DNA of 64,000 nt. It comes from Reticulitermes speratus. Taxonomy: Eukaryota; Arthropoda; Insecta; Blattodea; Rhinotermitidae. The stretch covers positions 40,855,478-40,919,477 of the forward strand of contig JAJKFL010000006.1 of the NCBI GenBank assembly GCA_021186555.1, given 5' to 3'. The notes below the pieces were generated by a model. The model ran no database searches and was not told the origin of the DNA. It worked only from the letters and a program-made list of their open reading frames with translations. The translations under genes and the position numbers were made by a program. Shown piece after piece: positions 1-11,287 of the stretch (the first letter of the stretch is position 1; each line of letters opens with the position of its first letter).

Positions 1-1064
1 AAAGCAATGTGTTAATTACTAAAGTTAAATTATTGGGAAAATAGATGTGGAAATCACAACAGACCACACAAAAATATGCCATTAGAGTGAACTTCCCAGT
101 AAACAAAATGCTGGATAAATGGATTTTTACTCTACATGCATTTAATTTTTTTCTGACATTTGTATAACAGTGAAAAATAAAGTATTACTTTTCACTTTCT
201 TAACATTAATAAAATTGTTAATACATTAAAACGGTGGTCAACATACCACAACTCTTAAGTTATGCATATATTCTCTAACTTCAATGAACTGTTTAACAAC
301 AGCTGACTGTTTTTGAGTGATCTGCAACGAAAGCAAACAAATATATTTGTAACAGAACATTATTCGAAACCGGGTAACCTGAGGCAGGTATGTATAAGTC
401 TCGGTTAAAGTCGTTTTCGCAGAACGTCTTTCCTACAGCACACAGAAATAATCATCTAAACTTACACAGATGTATTCAGACTTCCTGAATTTTCACAGTC
501 TGAAGTGTTTAGTTACACGTTCTGATTAAACGAAAGCTTGAGATGCTTGCAGAGCAAAGCGATTACAGTTTTAATATTCGACGTTCTCCTCACACCTATA
601 AACACTTTGTCAGTTAACCATTGTGGTCTCAAGATATCGATAATCGAATAATGTTTCCCGCCATACAGAGACGCCAACGAAATTTGAATGATTAAAGAGA
701 GAGTATACAGAACGAACATTAAATAATAAAAACTAATTACTAATTCCAATAACAATACGACAGAGTAACACTAATTAAACAGTAATTACGAACACGACGA
801 CTGAGCTAGCGAAACCGGACGATGGCCGTACGACCTCAATTGCCTGACAGGTGGCTACAGCAGTAGTTCCTGCAGACGATCGCTGTGCATAATCCAAGTC
901 AAATTACATTCATAAAAAGTATACATATTTTCAATTTTAATGTGATTATCTTCTGCCAAATACCCGCTTTGCTGTGTCGAAACACTAATATATTTACATA
1001 CATTTACTCCATTTTATGTTTATTTAATTCCTCTTCAGAACTAGCACTTAAATATTCATTTACT
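1..1064. other. AT-rich stretch with no recognised gene
   Basis: I see no exon with supported splice borders, no repeat family shared with the rest of the window and no RNA gene here. The small open frames are short and hydrophobic or low in complexity, as expected by chance in AT-rich DNA. Confidence 0.5.
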
Positions 1065-1607
1065 AATCAAATTAAATAAACCAACAAATGCACTATTTGA
1101 CTACTTTATTGTAGTGTCTGTCTATATAACCCTACACGTGTTTCGGACCTAGGTCCATCTTCGGGGGTTACAGTATTGATAAAACTACTAAAAACACATA
1201 TTAAGACAAATGTATAACACTCGCATACCACTATTGTGGTGGGGGTGTCTAAATAAAATGTAAAACATAAATATGTGTATATTTAATTAAAACCTTGATT
1301 AAAGTTGTAAAATGTATAAATGGAGTTCACTGTTGCGGAACTACTGGCGTGTTTTACGTCCCGTGATGCCTATTCTGTAAAATGAATGAATCGTCTGTAT
1401 AGGGACTACAGTATTTTATTTTTATCTAGCAGTTATCGGATCTTTATATGAACCAGAATATTTTTTTTTATTTTTTTTTAGTAGTTTTATCAATACCGTA
1501 ACCCCCGAAGATGGACCTAGGTCCGAAACACGTGTAGGGTTATATAGACAGACACTACAATAAAGTAGTCAAATAGTGCATTGGTTGGTTTATTTAATTT
1601 GATTCAT
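1065..1607. mobile_element. Inverted-repeat (MITE-like or Penelope-like) element with ~125-bp terminal inverted repeats
   Basis: The left end (1065 to about 1193) is repeated almost perfectly as its reverse complement at the right end (about 1481-1607). The arms include the block CCTACACGTGTTTCGGACC and its inverse. The ~290-bp centre is AT-rich and codes for nothing visible. The same 12 bases, ATTCATTTACTA, lie just outside the left end (1053-1064) and again at about 1637-1648, which may be a remnant of a target-site duplication. Each arm contains a hairpin with a hammerhead-like core (1500-1541 on the plus strand, 1128-1169 on the minus strand). A half copy of the same arm lies near 11560-11700. 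The class is uncertain: long-TIR MITE, or two inverted ends of a Penelope-like element. Confidence 0.7.
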
Positions 1608-1734
1608 AGAAATGCACAGTGATAACAGTGTGAAATTCATTTACTAATTTCGCAGATACGTGCAAAGGATTTAGAATCTAACAGTCTGGGAGGATTCATA
1701 ATTATCAACAATTCTATTTACTTTAAAAAAGGGA

Positions 1735-2001
1735 CATCCTCACTTACATTTCTTGTTTGGTCTCCTACACCATTCCTCAGCTTTCGGTCTCCTTTCAGGC
1801 ACCCCCGTTTTAATTTCTTGTCCTCGTTCCGCAACTGCTTTCTATACCGCGCCTTCTACAGATCCCTCGAAACTGCAGCTGCCAAGAACCAACACATCCA
1901 AGACCCCAACGCACTGATCTCCGCACTCACCGGGAATCGAACACGAGCCGCAGGCGTAGGAGACCAGAACGCTACTCACTGAGCTACCAGATGTCCCAAC
2001 A
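1735..2001 (-). mobile_element. tRNA-derived SINE, minus strand
   Basis: Read on the minus strand, the head near 2000 shows a pol III A box (TGGTAGCTCAGTGAGTAGCG) and about 35 bases later a B box (GTGTTCGATTCCC). This is the layout of a tRNA gene 5' half followed by an unrelated body running down to about 1735. The head is not a clean cloverleaf with an acceptor stem, so it is a SINE and not a tRNA gene. The left border is approximate. Confidence 0.7.
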
Positions 2002-2097
2002 AATACAGGAATGTTTCTGACTTGTGTAATCATTTTGTCCTCCTTTATGGTGTAAAATAACATGAATAATAATCCTAATTACAATATATTAAGAGTC

Positions 2098-2310
2098 GAT
2101 CCAGTGGCCGAGTGGTCTCAGGCGTGGGTCTTCGGCCGCTCGCTTGCTAGGATCATGGGTTCGAATCCCACCGGGGCATGGATGTTTGTCTCTTGTGAGT
2201 GTTTGTGTGTTGTTGTCAGGTAGAGGCCTCTGCGACGAGCCGATCCCTCGTCCAGGGGAGTCCTACCGACTGTAGTGTGTCTCTCAGTGTGATAAAAAAA
2301 AATTTTGTAT
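2098..2310 (+). mobile_element. tRNA-Ser/Leu-like SINE, plus strand
   Basis: The head has an A box (TGGCCGAGTGG) and a B box (GGGTTCGAATCCC) with a long variable-arm-like spacing, as in class II (Ser/Leu) tRNAs. The body follows (GTAGAGGCCTCTGCGACGAG region) and ends in an A-run at about 2291-2300. It runs opposite to the SINE just to its left and belongs to a different family. Confidence 0.75.
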
Positions 2311-3399
2311 TAAGAGTTAATTAGAGTGGTGTTGTTACTACAACGCAATTATTGCTTATTCTGCCTGATACAGTGCAGCCATAATTAACATGCCCAGCAG
2401 TCAAATTCCTTCAGCCCCGAATCTGGATAACGAAAATTATGTTTCAACCCAATGGTAAAAAAAGGTAGGGGTGAAAGTGAAGTCGCTTTCGGTCCTTCCT
2501 ACCATTCTGAGAAAATTTGTGAATTTGAATAATTTGTTTATGCCACACTGTGTCTAGATATAACGTAGAATTTTATCATGCTGTCTCTGCGAAAATTAGC
2601 AAATACTTTGGGGGCAGATTCTGTCTGTTGTTATTATCCTGGTCCTTAGGAATGTCTGTGAATCACCCATCATCTCATATAAATGATACAAAGATAGAAT
2701 ACAAGTGGAGACCAAATAATGTGGTTATGTTACTTCTCCATATTATTTTTTTTTTATTGGGGTGATTAGTATGATCATACCTAACCTAATGTGAGCTGGG
2801 GGAAAGAAATCTGTAATTACATTACAACCTAACATACATGGGACTTGAAATTTGAATGATAACTTCAATTAAACTGATTTTGAGAGTGGCAGGTTAGTTT
2901 GATACTGTGCACACAAAAGGATTTAAGGTGTTAACTTGTTCAGGAGGTCGGCAGGTTGAAAGTGAATTCTCGTTTCTGAGGGACTGTTGACTGCATCTGG
3001 AGGAATACAAAGAGAGGACAAGGTGGGGAGTTGTAAACAAAATGCTGTAAAGACAGAAACATATATTGTATGTTTCATGGATCCAAAATCTAGTAGACGT
3101 GAGATACAATGTAAAACAAGTCATACAAAAAAAAAAATAGCATAAAAATATGATAAGTATTTCCTATACAGTATTCAAAAAGTTACAACACCAAACTTAC
3201 AGTTATACATGTTCCATGCAATTGAGTCATTTATTTGACATTCCATAAATCCAAGGATCAGATACAGAACATGTCATGGATTTGTCTAGTTATAAAAATT
3301 TAAAACTAAGTGTAAAGCCTACAACAGAGCCAGTCATGAGATTAGATATTACATGAAATTAAAACAGTGAACCTTTGTCTTATTATAAATAATGAATAC
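2311..3399. other. No gene recognised
   Basis: AT-rich intergenic or intronic sequence. Open frames are short and lack splice signals or recognisable motifs. The right part probably grades into the 3' untranslated end of the retroelement starting at about 3400. Confidence 0.4.
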
Positions 3400-4640
3400 T
3401 TAATTTACAATTTGTAGCAGAATAAATAATATAGTAATTTGACAACAAATAAAAACCTTAACTACTGGAACCAAGATCCTTATTTACTTCCAACTATAAT
3501 ATTCATCCAAGGTGTAGAAGGAATTTGTAAGAAAAAACCTTTTTAAAGCTGAATTAAATTTATTAATGTCATATGATAATTGCTTAAGATGTAACGGAAG
3601 GTGATTATAAATTTTTATACCTGAATAACAAACTCCTTTTTGAAATATTGTTAATTTTACTGTGGGGAGATGTAAATCATAATTAGACCTTGTATTAAAT
3701 TTATGAACGTAGTTTAGAATAAACCTTTGTTCTTAACAACAAGCAGTAGTAGAGAGAATATGTACTGGGAATGGAGAGGAAGGATACATAATTTTTTGAA
3801 TAAGTCATGACATTAATCTCTGCTATTAGAATTCATAGTAACTCTTAACTATTCTTTTTGGAATCATGAATATGACTTTACTGTAGGCTGAGGTACCCAA
3901 AAAAATTAAACTATACGTTATAGTTGAATGAGCCAAGGAAAAATAAATCGTCCTTCGAACTTCAAGAGATATAAGAGGTTTAACAGATCTAATTACATAA
4001 CATGCTTTGTTAAGTTTAGGTATTATTTCATCAATATGAAATCCCCAAGGCAAATTATTATCAATTTAGTATTATAGATTTAGAAATTTGTTTCTTTTCA
4101 TGCGATATTTGAAGGTCAGATTCATGACTATTTTTAGTTAGGAATTGTAGAAAATGAGTTTTATCCAAAGTTAATGATAACAAATTGCTTTTAAACCAGG
4201 TATTTAATTGTATAATGTTTATGTCTTTTTTAAACTTCTGGAGATTAGAATTAGTAATTATCACGCTTGTATCATCTGCAAATAGAACTGGGTTGGATAC
4301 GTTGGATATGATTTTAGGTAGATCATTAATATTTAGAAGGAAAAATAGGGGACCAAGTATGGAGCCTTGGGGAACTCCATGTTTGATTGCTTTCCTGTTA
4401 ACTATGCAATGTAAATACCAAGTAACTGCACAAAGTTATTCATAAATATTTGTGAATTTAGTTAGTATTTATAATTTAATGTTACACAGAATTCATCAAT
4501 GACTGTTGATAAGATTAGGAGTCATTTTTTAAACATTGCAGTTTGATCAACGGAATGAAAGCAGTGTGTAGTTTTTTAAAGTGCCTTTTTAATGGTGCTT
4601 TAAACTGAGCCTTTAGACTTGTGAGCCCACACGCCATATA
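3400..4640 (-). pseudogene. Degraded non-LTR retrotransposon, reverse-transcriptase C-terminal half
   Basis: Minus-strand translation gives the RT block with GVPQGSILGP (about 4373-4344) and then the catalytic FADDT motif (about 4290). Downstream come a typical thumb-like region (LPWGFHIDEII, KLNKACYVIR) and a C-terminal stretch ending in a form of FYTLDEYY near 3490. These are the usual motifs of a jockey/CR1-type LINE ORF2. The reading frame is broken by stops and frameshifts, and the endonuclease half is missing, so it is a 5'-truncated dead copy. The exact clade cannot be set without a search. Confidence 0.8.
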
Positions 4641-4750
4641 ATGAATGATGGGTTTTTATTCCTGGTATTAATACTATTATGTACAGTTTTTTTTTAATTC
4701 ATAATTTTTCCTGATCGCCCTTGGAATCCAGCTCACACTCGTAGCCTTAG

Positions 4751-4779
4751 CACACACACGCGCGTGTGTGTGTGTGTGT
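4751..4779. repeat. CA/CG/TG dinucleotide microsatellite
   Basis: An alternating purine-pyrimidine run: CA repeats pass through CGCG into TG repeats. It is nearly palindromic. Confidence 0.9.
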
Positions 4780-5739
4780 ACACCATTTTACCAGCATACC
4801 GAATGAACTGTGACGCTACAGGATGCTCCATTCACTTATGACAAATTGACAATATATGCCTTATTTCAAATCAGCAAGGTCCAGTTTGGCACTCCACATG
4901 CAAATTCAAAACAATCATTTGAGTTCCAAATTTATAAAAAAAGAAAACCTTCTCTTCGGCTAAATATTGTATGTATGAATGTAAATGGTCTGTTTTGTGC
5001 TATGGACCTAACAGAGAACACACAAAGGTGATAATCAAGGTAAGTACTCAATTATCCATTGTAACATAAACAACCACAGTCGATACAGGGATAAAACCTG
5101 AACAACAAGATGGAAACCTCTGGCATAGATGTTTGTTTGCATTTGAATATATAAAGTATCACGATACTTATGAATATATGTCACCTGTTTCCAAGTTTTA
5201 AACATTTAGGCATGTATTTTGTTTAAAACATGTATTTTAACATTATAATTGCACATCTGTCACATAATTAGCCACTAGTCTTTCTTTGTTAACCACCTCC
5301 CTGAAGATGGCCAAGGTGGGTCGAAACATGTAAGAGGAGTGTCATGTATTTACAAACTATTGTCTTTTTATTATTGTGCAGTTGCTGGAAAAAATATTGT
5401 GAATGAAATTGTCTGTGTACTCACGCAAGTAATATGGTAGCCACGCCTGTTAGAGCAGTGTGCAACTATTGTAACAGAGCTTTTGAATGTGAATTAATCC
5501 TCATTTCGAATCTTTCTTAAGTATACAGTTAATTTCTTAATTTGATGTGTTATTTCCTTCATTATGTATTTTGCTGCTATATATTCTGATACTGACAAAG
5601 AAAACAACAATATATCAGGTGAAGGATGGTTACTTGTGCTTGTAATGAGTGTGTTTTTGAGGCAAGTAAGATGTCTTTGGAGAAGCAATATTTGTACAAT
5701 GTTATAGTGGACTGGTGTAGATAGCTTCTCTGTTTCTAG
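4780..5739. other. Mostly featureless; contains a hammerhead-like repeat end
   Basis: No exon is supported here. The block at 5292-5340 carries the motif CTGAAGATGG followed by GAAACATGT with short complementary flanks. It is shared in structure with repeat ends elsewhere in the window and marks a repeat boundary. Confidence 0.4.
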
Positions 5740-7447
5740 TCACAGTGGAAGTGATGTGCTTACCCAAAGCAGTGTGCACAGTGGGCAGAAGGAGTCCGGT
5801 GCCTCCACTTCAGAGATATTGCATGATTCCAAGAAGCTTCATCCACACAATGAGTTACAGAGTATTATCAGCCAACTGGAGGATGAAAACAGGTGCATTT
5901 AATTAATTTAATGACCTTGTCACTAGCTCACACCTTGTAGCATCAAATGGTAGGATGATTAGTCAGTAACGAATTGGGAAGAAAGAGAAAGCATTTGTGG
6001 CCTAGTTTGAGGTATGAGCCCAGCATTTGCCTGGAAGGACTGAGAAAAATCACAGCAACCTTCAATCAGCATAGCCAACCTTTGGACCAAGATATGAACC
6101 CAGAACTTCCTCAATGTGATGCAGGAGTGCTACTCACTCAAACCAGAACATTCATTAGTGCATCACTGTGCTTTTCTGGGGAAATTATGACGATGAATGA
6201 CTATAGTGAGTAGAGTCCTTCTTGAAAACCTAAGAGGCCCTCAATTAGTCAAATTCACTTCCTTCTGTGGAATCCAGAGGTTTATCATTTTGTATTCTGG
6301 ACCAGATAAATCCAGTCAAATTAACGTACTACTGCATTATGATACATCTTAATGTTATCCTTCTATCTTCACCTAAAGGTAGAAAATGCATAAGACTGAC
6401 TGTGGCCTTCAGTTTTCACGTGTCTTGTAGGAAACAGACAATCATCACCTTTCTGCTTGCAACTCAGTGTGTGTTTTACCGTTCACAGTTGGTAACACAC
6501 ATCTATATAACTAAAGTGTATGTGTATTTGCTTTTTGATGTGTTACAGATACGTGCAGCAGACTGTAGAAAAGCTGAGTGGGAACAAAGACACAAGGGAT
6601 ATGTGTGAGCGCCTTCAGTATCACTACATCCATGTGGAAACCCAAGTGGAGCGTCTTAAACTACTCAAGGTTTACAGATTATGTACCCCTTGAAATCATA
6701 GTGGTTACTGCATGGACAACCTGACTGGGGAGTTTCCATAGCTGTGACTATGAAGATTGCTGTCTTCTGGGTTGATGCAGTGTAGTGCAGTAGATCTGTA
6801 CCTACATCAGTTGTTGCATACATATACTAGAGTAGATGGCATCACATTCTGGAAGAAAGTAATTTCATGTGCCACCTGCCTTGCATTCAAAGCGCTCTAC
6901 ACTCATCCCTCACTTTTCGCAGGGGTTAGGTTCCAAGAACACCCAGCAAAAAATGAAAATATGTAATTAACTGTCCCAAAAAAAAAAGTTTTAGTTTTCT
7001 TTTAGTGTTTTTATTTTCTTTGCAGAAACACTGTGATGGGAGCTGCGTCCTTCCCCCCCACCCCCCCTTTCAACTGCTTGAACGTCATGTGGTATGGCTT
7101 GAAGACCAGTTCGAGTTGTCAAACAATTTTTCTGAGTTAACATAATTTTATTCTAGGGACAACACCATGAATTTGCGAAACCTCAAAGTACAAACCCATG
7201 AAAAGGGAGGGATGAGTGTATTTTGCCCACAGAGAACATTACGTTGCTCCTATAGTTATCACAATAAATGTCAGGCATTTCCCCAAACAGCATTGATTGT
7301 TACTTGTTGTTTGAGTCAAATGTGAATGGAATTTTTCAATATTTCTTGGTTGAATTTAGGAATTCACAAGTTTAATGAAAGAAAGATGTACAGAATGCCA
7401 TGAGTTGCAGGAATGCATGACTGTCAACTCCATTGCAATTATTTGTG
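5740..7447 (+). CDS. Three consecutive coiled-coil exons of an unidentified gene (partial)
   Basis: I infer exons at 5740-5892, 6549-6669 and 7360-7447. Exon one follows a good acceptor (CTGTTTCTAG) and ends AAAACAG|GT; exon two follows GTTACAG; exon three follows AATTTAG and ends before GTAATA. Phases join cleanly: AG|A between one and two, then phase 0. The product starts Ser-rich (HSGSDVLTQSSVHSG), then has a heptad-like segment (NELQSIISQLEDENR), a continuing helix (VETQVERLKLL) and a Cys pair in KERCTECHELQ. The donor after exon two (GTTTAC) is weak. The helix recalls C-terminal coiled coils of dystrophin or dystrobrevin type, but I cannot identify it. Neither first nor last exon is visible, so it may be a gene fragment. 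Confidence 0.4.
6211..6292 (-). mobile_element. 3' end fragment of a LINE family, in an intron
   Basis: GAGTCCTTCTTGA followed by an AACTTCC/TGGAATCCAGAGGTT-type block. It matches, with divergence, the stretches at about 16595-16680 and 28595-28680. The latter is the 3' end of a recognisable RT-bearing LINE read on the minus strand. Heavily diverged. Confidence 0.5.
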
Positions 7448-8314
7448 GTAATACTCTCTACTGCAGTAACAAGCCTCATTTTTATTTTTATTTTTTTGAA
7501 ATCACAGCTGAGCCACCAACCCAGCTGCTTCCTCCAGTTCACCATGTACCATAATCATATTTCATGCTATAGTACATAGCTCCTGCATTTCATATATTTT
7601 AAAATAAGTGCACACATAAACCTTCCATGAAACAAAAGAAAAACACAACACAATTTTGCTGTTGTGATACTTCTGAACTGCAACAAAAAAATGTTTGTAC
7701 AAACTATGTAAACATATTTATAATCTCACCACACCATATCTGACATGCCTGGAGTTATCAGTATTTGCAATTCTATATATATATATATAAAATTGCACAA
7801 ATGCCAGGAGACAGGTCGCCGTGGCAACCAAATTTTGTACGGCAACGCATAACGTTTGTGGGTCCACAGTGCGGAATTTGCGTATGTCCAGGGGTGTATT
7901 TGAGGGAGAGGGGGGAGTGGTGCGGCCATTAAGGGCGGAAGAGTCCAAGGAGCGGAAAAATGGGTAACAGAATAAACATTTTAAATACAAACGTTGTGTT
8001 TTATATGCTCCACAAGTTTTAAATCCTTAAGCCAAATAGAAAGAAATTCATTAAATTACTGTGATTTTTTAAAATTCCATTAATTTTTGTTACAAAACCT
8101 AGCTACGCCACTGTTAATGTCACCCTTCTGGTGCCTAGAACTTGGAGGCGGTTCCTATATTTTTGGAAACTTTGTGCACCTTTGGCTCTATGTATGCACA
8201 CACACACACCCAATCACACACACACACCCAATCACACACACACACACAGTGACAGCTCAGTCTGCTAATGTCTTCTGCATGAACAGCGGAGAAGTCAACG
8301 GTTGCACAACTTAC
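7448..8314. other. Repeat-like non-coding stretch
   Basis: Contains a short AT microsatellite (about 7774-7790), a GC-richer patch (7810-7940) and, near 8098-8112, the reverse complement of a CAGTGGCGTAGCTAGG-type end typical of transposable element termini. The microsatellite 8196-8248 follows. No gene is supported. Confidence 0.35.
8196..8248. repeat. CA microsatellite with an interspersed CCAATC unit
   Basis: CA repeats interrupted twice by CCAATCA, forming a short higher-order repeat. It directly borders the candidate exon at 8315-8389. Confidence 0.9.
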
Positions 8315-8971
8315 GTCAACATCACTGTGCAGGACATTCTCTTCCTGCTGCTGATGCGCCTCTGCTACTTGACGAAGGAGCTCGGCTTGCTGTAAAACCG
8401 AATTATTTGTTAACAAGCTTATCTACTTTAAAAGACCAACGCACATTTTAATAACAAAAATAATGATCTGAGTAAAAATTTTTGGACCTGTGTAATCCAG
8501 CATTCCAGGTCAAAAAGCAAAATTTTGTGTTAAATGATATAAAGTGACAGATACGTTGTGTTATGCTGTAGTAGATATTAAAAGAAGGCTTAAATTTTCG
8601 TTGTTAAGCAATAAATTAATGGTATGCTGTGACAGTAGCTAATTCTGGTTAGATTTTGTTTTTGCAACGGCAAAATTTTACACTTGAAGTGATGTGCTAC
8701 CTTAGTGCAGTCTGTTTAAGATTGGAAAATTGTCATTTCTTTTTAAAATGCGTGTTAATGGGTATAGTCATGAGAATCTGATTAAGCAGTCTAAGAACAT
8801 ATGTTCAGCGTTTTGTCACAATAATACGACAGTACTGAGGAACTGATTACGTCACCGTGTGTGCACAAAACTTACCTCAAGGCGGCTCAGCATGTCCTCG
8901 TGGTCCAAGATATTTCTTGCCGTGTTTTCCATGAAGTTGTTGAGGACTTCCGCATTTAAATCAACTGTGAC
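8315..8971 (-). CDS. Two small phase-0 coiled-coil exons of an unidentified minus-strand gene
   Basis: Exon one is 8876-8971 (96 nt, 32 codons): acceptor TTTTACAG, donor GTAAGT, product beginning VTVDLNAEVLNN and ending DMLSRLE. Exon two is 8315-8389 (75 nt, 25 codons): acceptor TTTTACAG, donor GTAAGT, beginning QAELLRQVAEAHQQQ. Both start and end in phase 0 and join in frame into an acidic helical stretch. This resembles the phase 0-0 coiled-coil exons of the kinase gene to the right. They lie downstream of the duplicated kinase tail (9961-11287) on the same strand, so they belong to a different transcription unit or an older family member. No kinase exon follows in the window. Confidence 0.5.
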
Positions 8972-9960
8972 CTGTAAAACCAACGCATGTATAAGCAAGT
9001 TATGCCTGCTTTATAAGACCGAACTGTATGTTATTAGCACAGATAACTAAGTCAGTAAAAATTATTGCACCTGAGTAGAGTACCATTGAATTTCACAGCG
9101 TGAGGTTTAGTGTTCTGTGACAAGTTGGTGTCATACAGTACACCATGACTGTAATGAAAACTTGTCACACAGGAAGGTGCATGAACTGTTTGGAAATTTC
9201 TATATTCAGTTATACCAACATAATGGAGTGTTTGATCAGTGAACAAAATACTTACAGTATGAATTGTCTCTTTACAATTGCTTATGATACAAACCCACTA
9301 CATTTGAGCATAGCAATTACACTTCTACAACAGCATCTGCACCATGACACTAGCTCAGTACACAAAACTCTCCTACATGAGACAGAACAGGACACAGTAA
9401 CATATACAATATTAACATTTATGATATCCATGTGAGATTTGAACGTGATTTTGTTCTGTTTTAATTTCAAATTAACCATTTTGCAGGACTTGATCCTTTT
9501 GGATTGAATACTTTGACACTAGATGTTCCGATGCATAAAACCACATGCAAGATAAACGGTGGTACAACAGTGAATTTTATTTGAGAATAAGTCAGCATCA
9601 CATTGTCAGCAGTATCCACATTTCATCTTTATGGCTGCCATTATTTTTAACATTTTATTTTTAGCGCTGTGTATATAAATTGCATGTGTTGGTTTTTTAT
9701 GCCTTTGTACTATGTCTTCCTGAGGATGGCAACTTATCACCAAAACATGTAGGAGAGTTCATGTGTATGGATGTATTATGATATTATGTAAGCTGTGTGC
9801 ATTTATGACTATAGTCACAATGCATGGAGCAAATACTATTAAATTAGCACATTCCATTTTCTATTAGACAAAGGTCCAGTAAATATTTTGTCCACTACAT
9901 GGTGCACTGGCAGTGTTAGTGCAGATGTACTCTGTTGCTGCTGTAATATGCTCACTGCTT

Positions 9961-10077
9961 TCATGTTGTCCTGCCCCATTCACAGAAGGAGAAGTCTTTG
10001 AATTTAGCCTGGTCTTTGCCACATACAGGAAGAACAGGTGTTATGAGGGCATTTATGTTCACTGGAGAGTTGTGCGT
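9961..10077 (-). CDS. Last exon of the partial kinase duplicate (C-tail)
   Basis: 39 codons including the stop. Acceptor CTTTACAG lies at 10078-10085, and it begins in phase 0 like its homologue at 20958-21050. The hydrophobic motif FKDFSF is retained. The N-terminal part is 8 codons longer than in copies 1 and 2 and differs in sequence (THNSPVNINAL), so this member had diverged before the array formed. Confidence 0.6.
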   Translation of the reverse strand, partial: THNSPVNINALITPVLPVCGKDQAKFKDFSFCEWGRTT

Positions 10078-11151
10078 CTGTAAAGAGAAACACAAATGTA
10101 TAAGAATGTATACAAGTGTTACATCCTTGAATGTTTCCCAGCTGTGCAGAAAATAGCCCTAAATTGCACAGCTGTTAATCTTCACTAGCCATGCACTGCC
10201 ACACATTGCAGTCTCTCAATATGCTACTAATACCTCTGCCCCAATTTGAAATAGCGCTGCAGTACTGTAAGAGTTAAAGGTCTTTTGTTACCAGACATTA
10301 CAGACTAAATTAAGGTTAATAGTGATGATATGTGATGTGATGTGTTAAGTAACTGATTTGGATAATTAGAACTTAAAATATAGCACATCAGTGTCACCTC
10401 TGAAACAAGACACTGTCATGTAAAATAATGCATATCTTTGAAAGTGACAGACATTTTAGGTCTGCTGTGCAAGCCGTGTGAATTATACAACATAAAATGC
10501 CTGTGTAGAGGTCATTTCCCTCCTTTTGTTCATGTATTAGTACACATACTTACAATAATGTTTTAATTATGCTGTACATTGGGGATGCAGACAGTGGCCC
10601 ATAGCTACCGAGCTACACAGCATCACACCTCAGAAGAAAACAATCTTCAATTTTAACCCCAATTTTTCTGACTCATACATAAGTATCATTTCAAGTCCTG
10701 GTTTTAGTTTTCAGTAAAAAGTGTTACCATAGTGCCCTCATGAAGTGTGTCACTGAGGAACAAGTGAGATTGATCTTCCTACAGGGAAATATATTAAGAA
10801 ACAAATATGGTAGAAAGCCAGTCCTTCATAACTGTCTACACAATTTACATTTGAAATGAATAGAAATATGACGCCTGATTGCAGAAGACATTTAAAAACT
10901 TTGGGTAAAATATAGTTGCTGATCCTCATTGATGTGAATCTTATGCTGTGGAATAATCTGTATTTTTACACCAACTTAAAAACACGTTAAAGTACATGAT
11001 GTACATACAGACATGAACATTTATAATACACACACACACATACAGAATACCTGTCAAGTTTTACCACTTTGTGACAGTGTCCTTGCTAACTTCTAGTCTT
11101 AATGCCAACTGCATATGACAAGAAATTTAATGCAGAATCTGTCCTACTTAC

Positions 11152-11287
11152 TTTCACACATTTTGGTTGGATGGGTGGTCGCACCTGTTTCTTCTCCAGT
11201 TCTTCCCAGTCGACACTTTTGAAGAATGGATGGCTTCGTATGTCATCATGGTCCACCAGCCTTCTTGAAGGGTCCCCTCATCAGAAA
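11152..11287 (-). pseudogene. Penultimate kinase exon of the partial duplicate, one-base frameshift
   Basis: Homologous to 22143-22277. Acceptor TTTCTAG, donor GTAAGT. It is 136 nt where the intact paralogues have 135. The extra base sits in a run of four C (plus strand) near 11273-11277. After it the frame gives RRLVDHDDIRSHPFF and then [12 protein letters not shown], the usual AGC C-lobe end and C-tail start. Confidence 0.65.

Noticed and set aside
2098..2180. Possible tRNA-Ser/Leu gene
   Set aside because: A and B boxes are present, but the 3' part runs into a repeat body with an A-run and there is no matching acceptor stem. It is a SINE head.
8135..8416. 93-codon minus-strand open frame taken as one exon
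   Set aside because: Its 3' half runs into the CA microsatellite. Only 8315-8389, bounded by ACAG and GTAAGT, is plausible as an exon.
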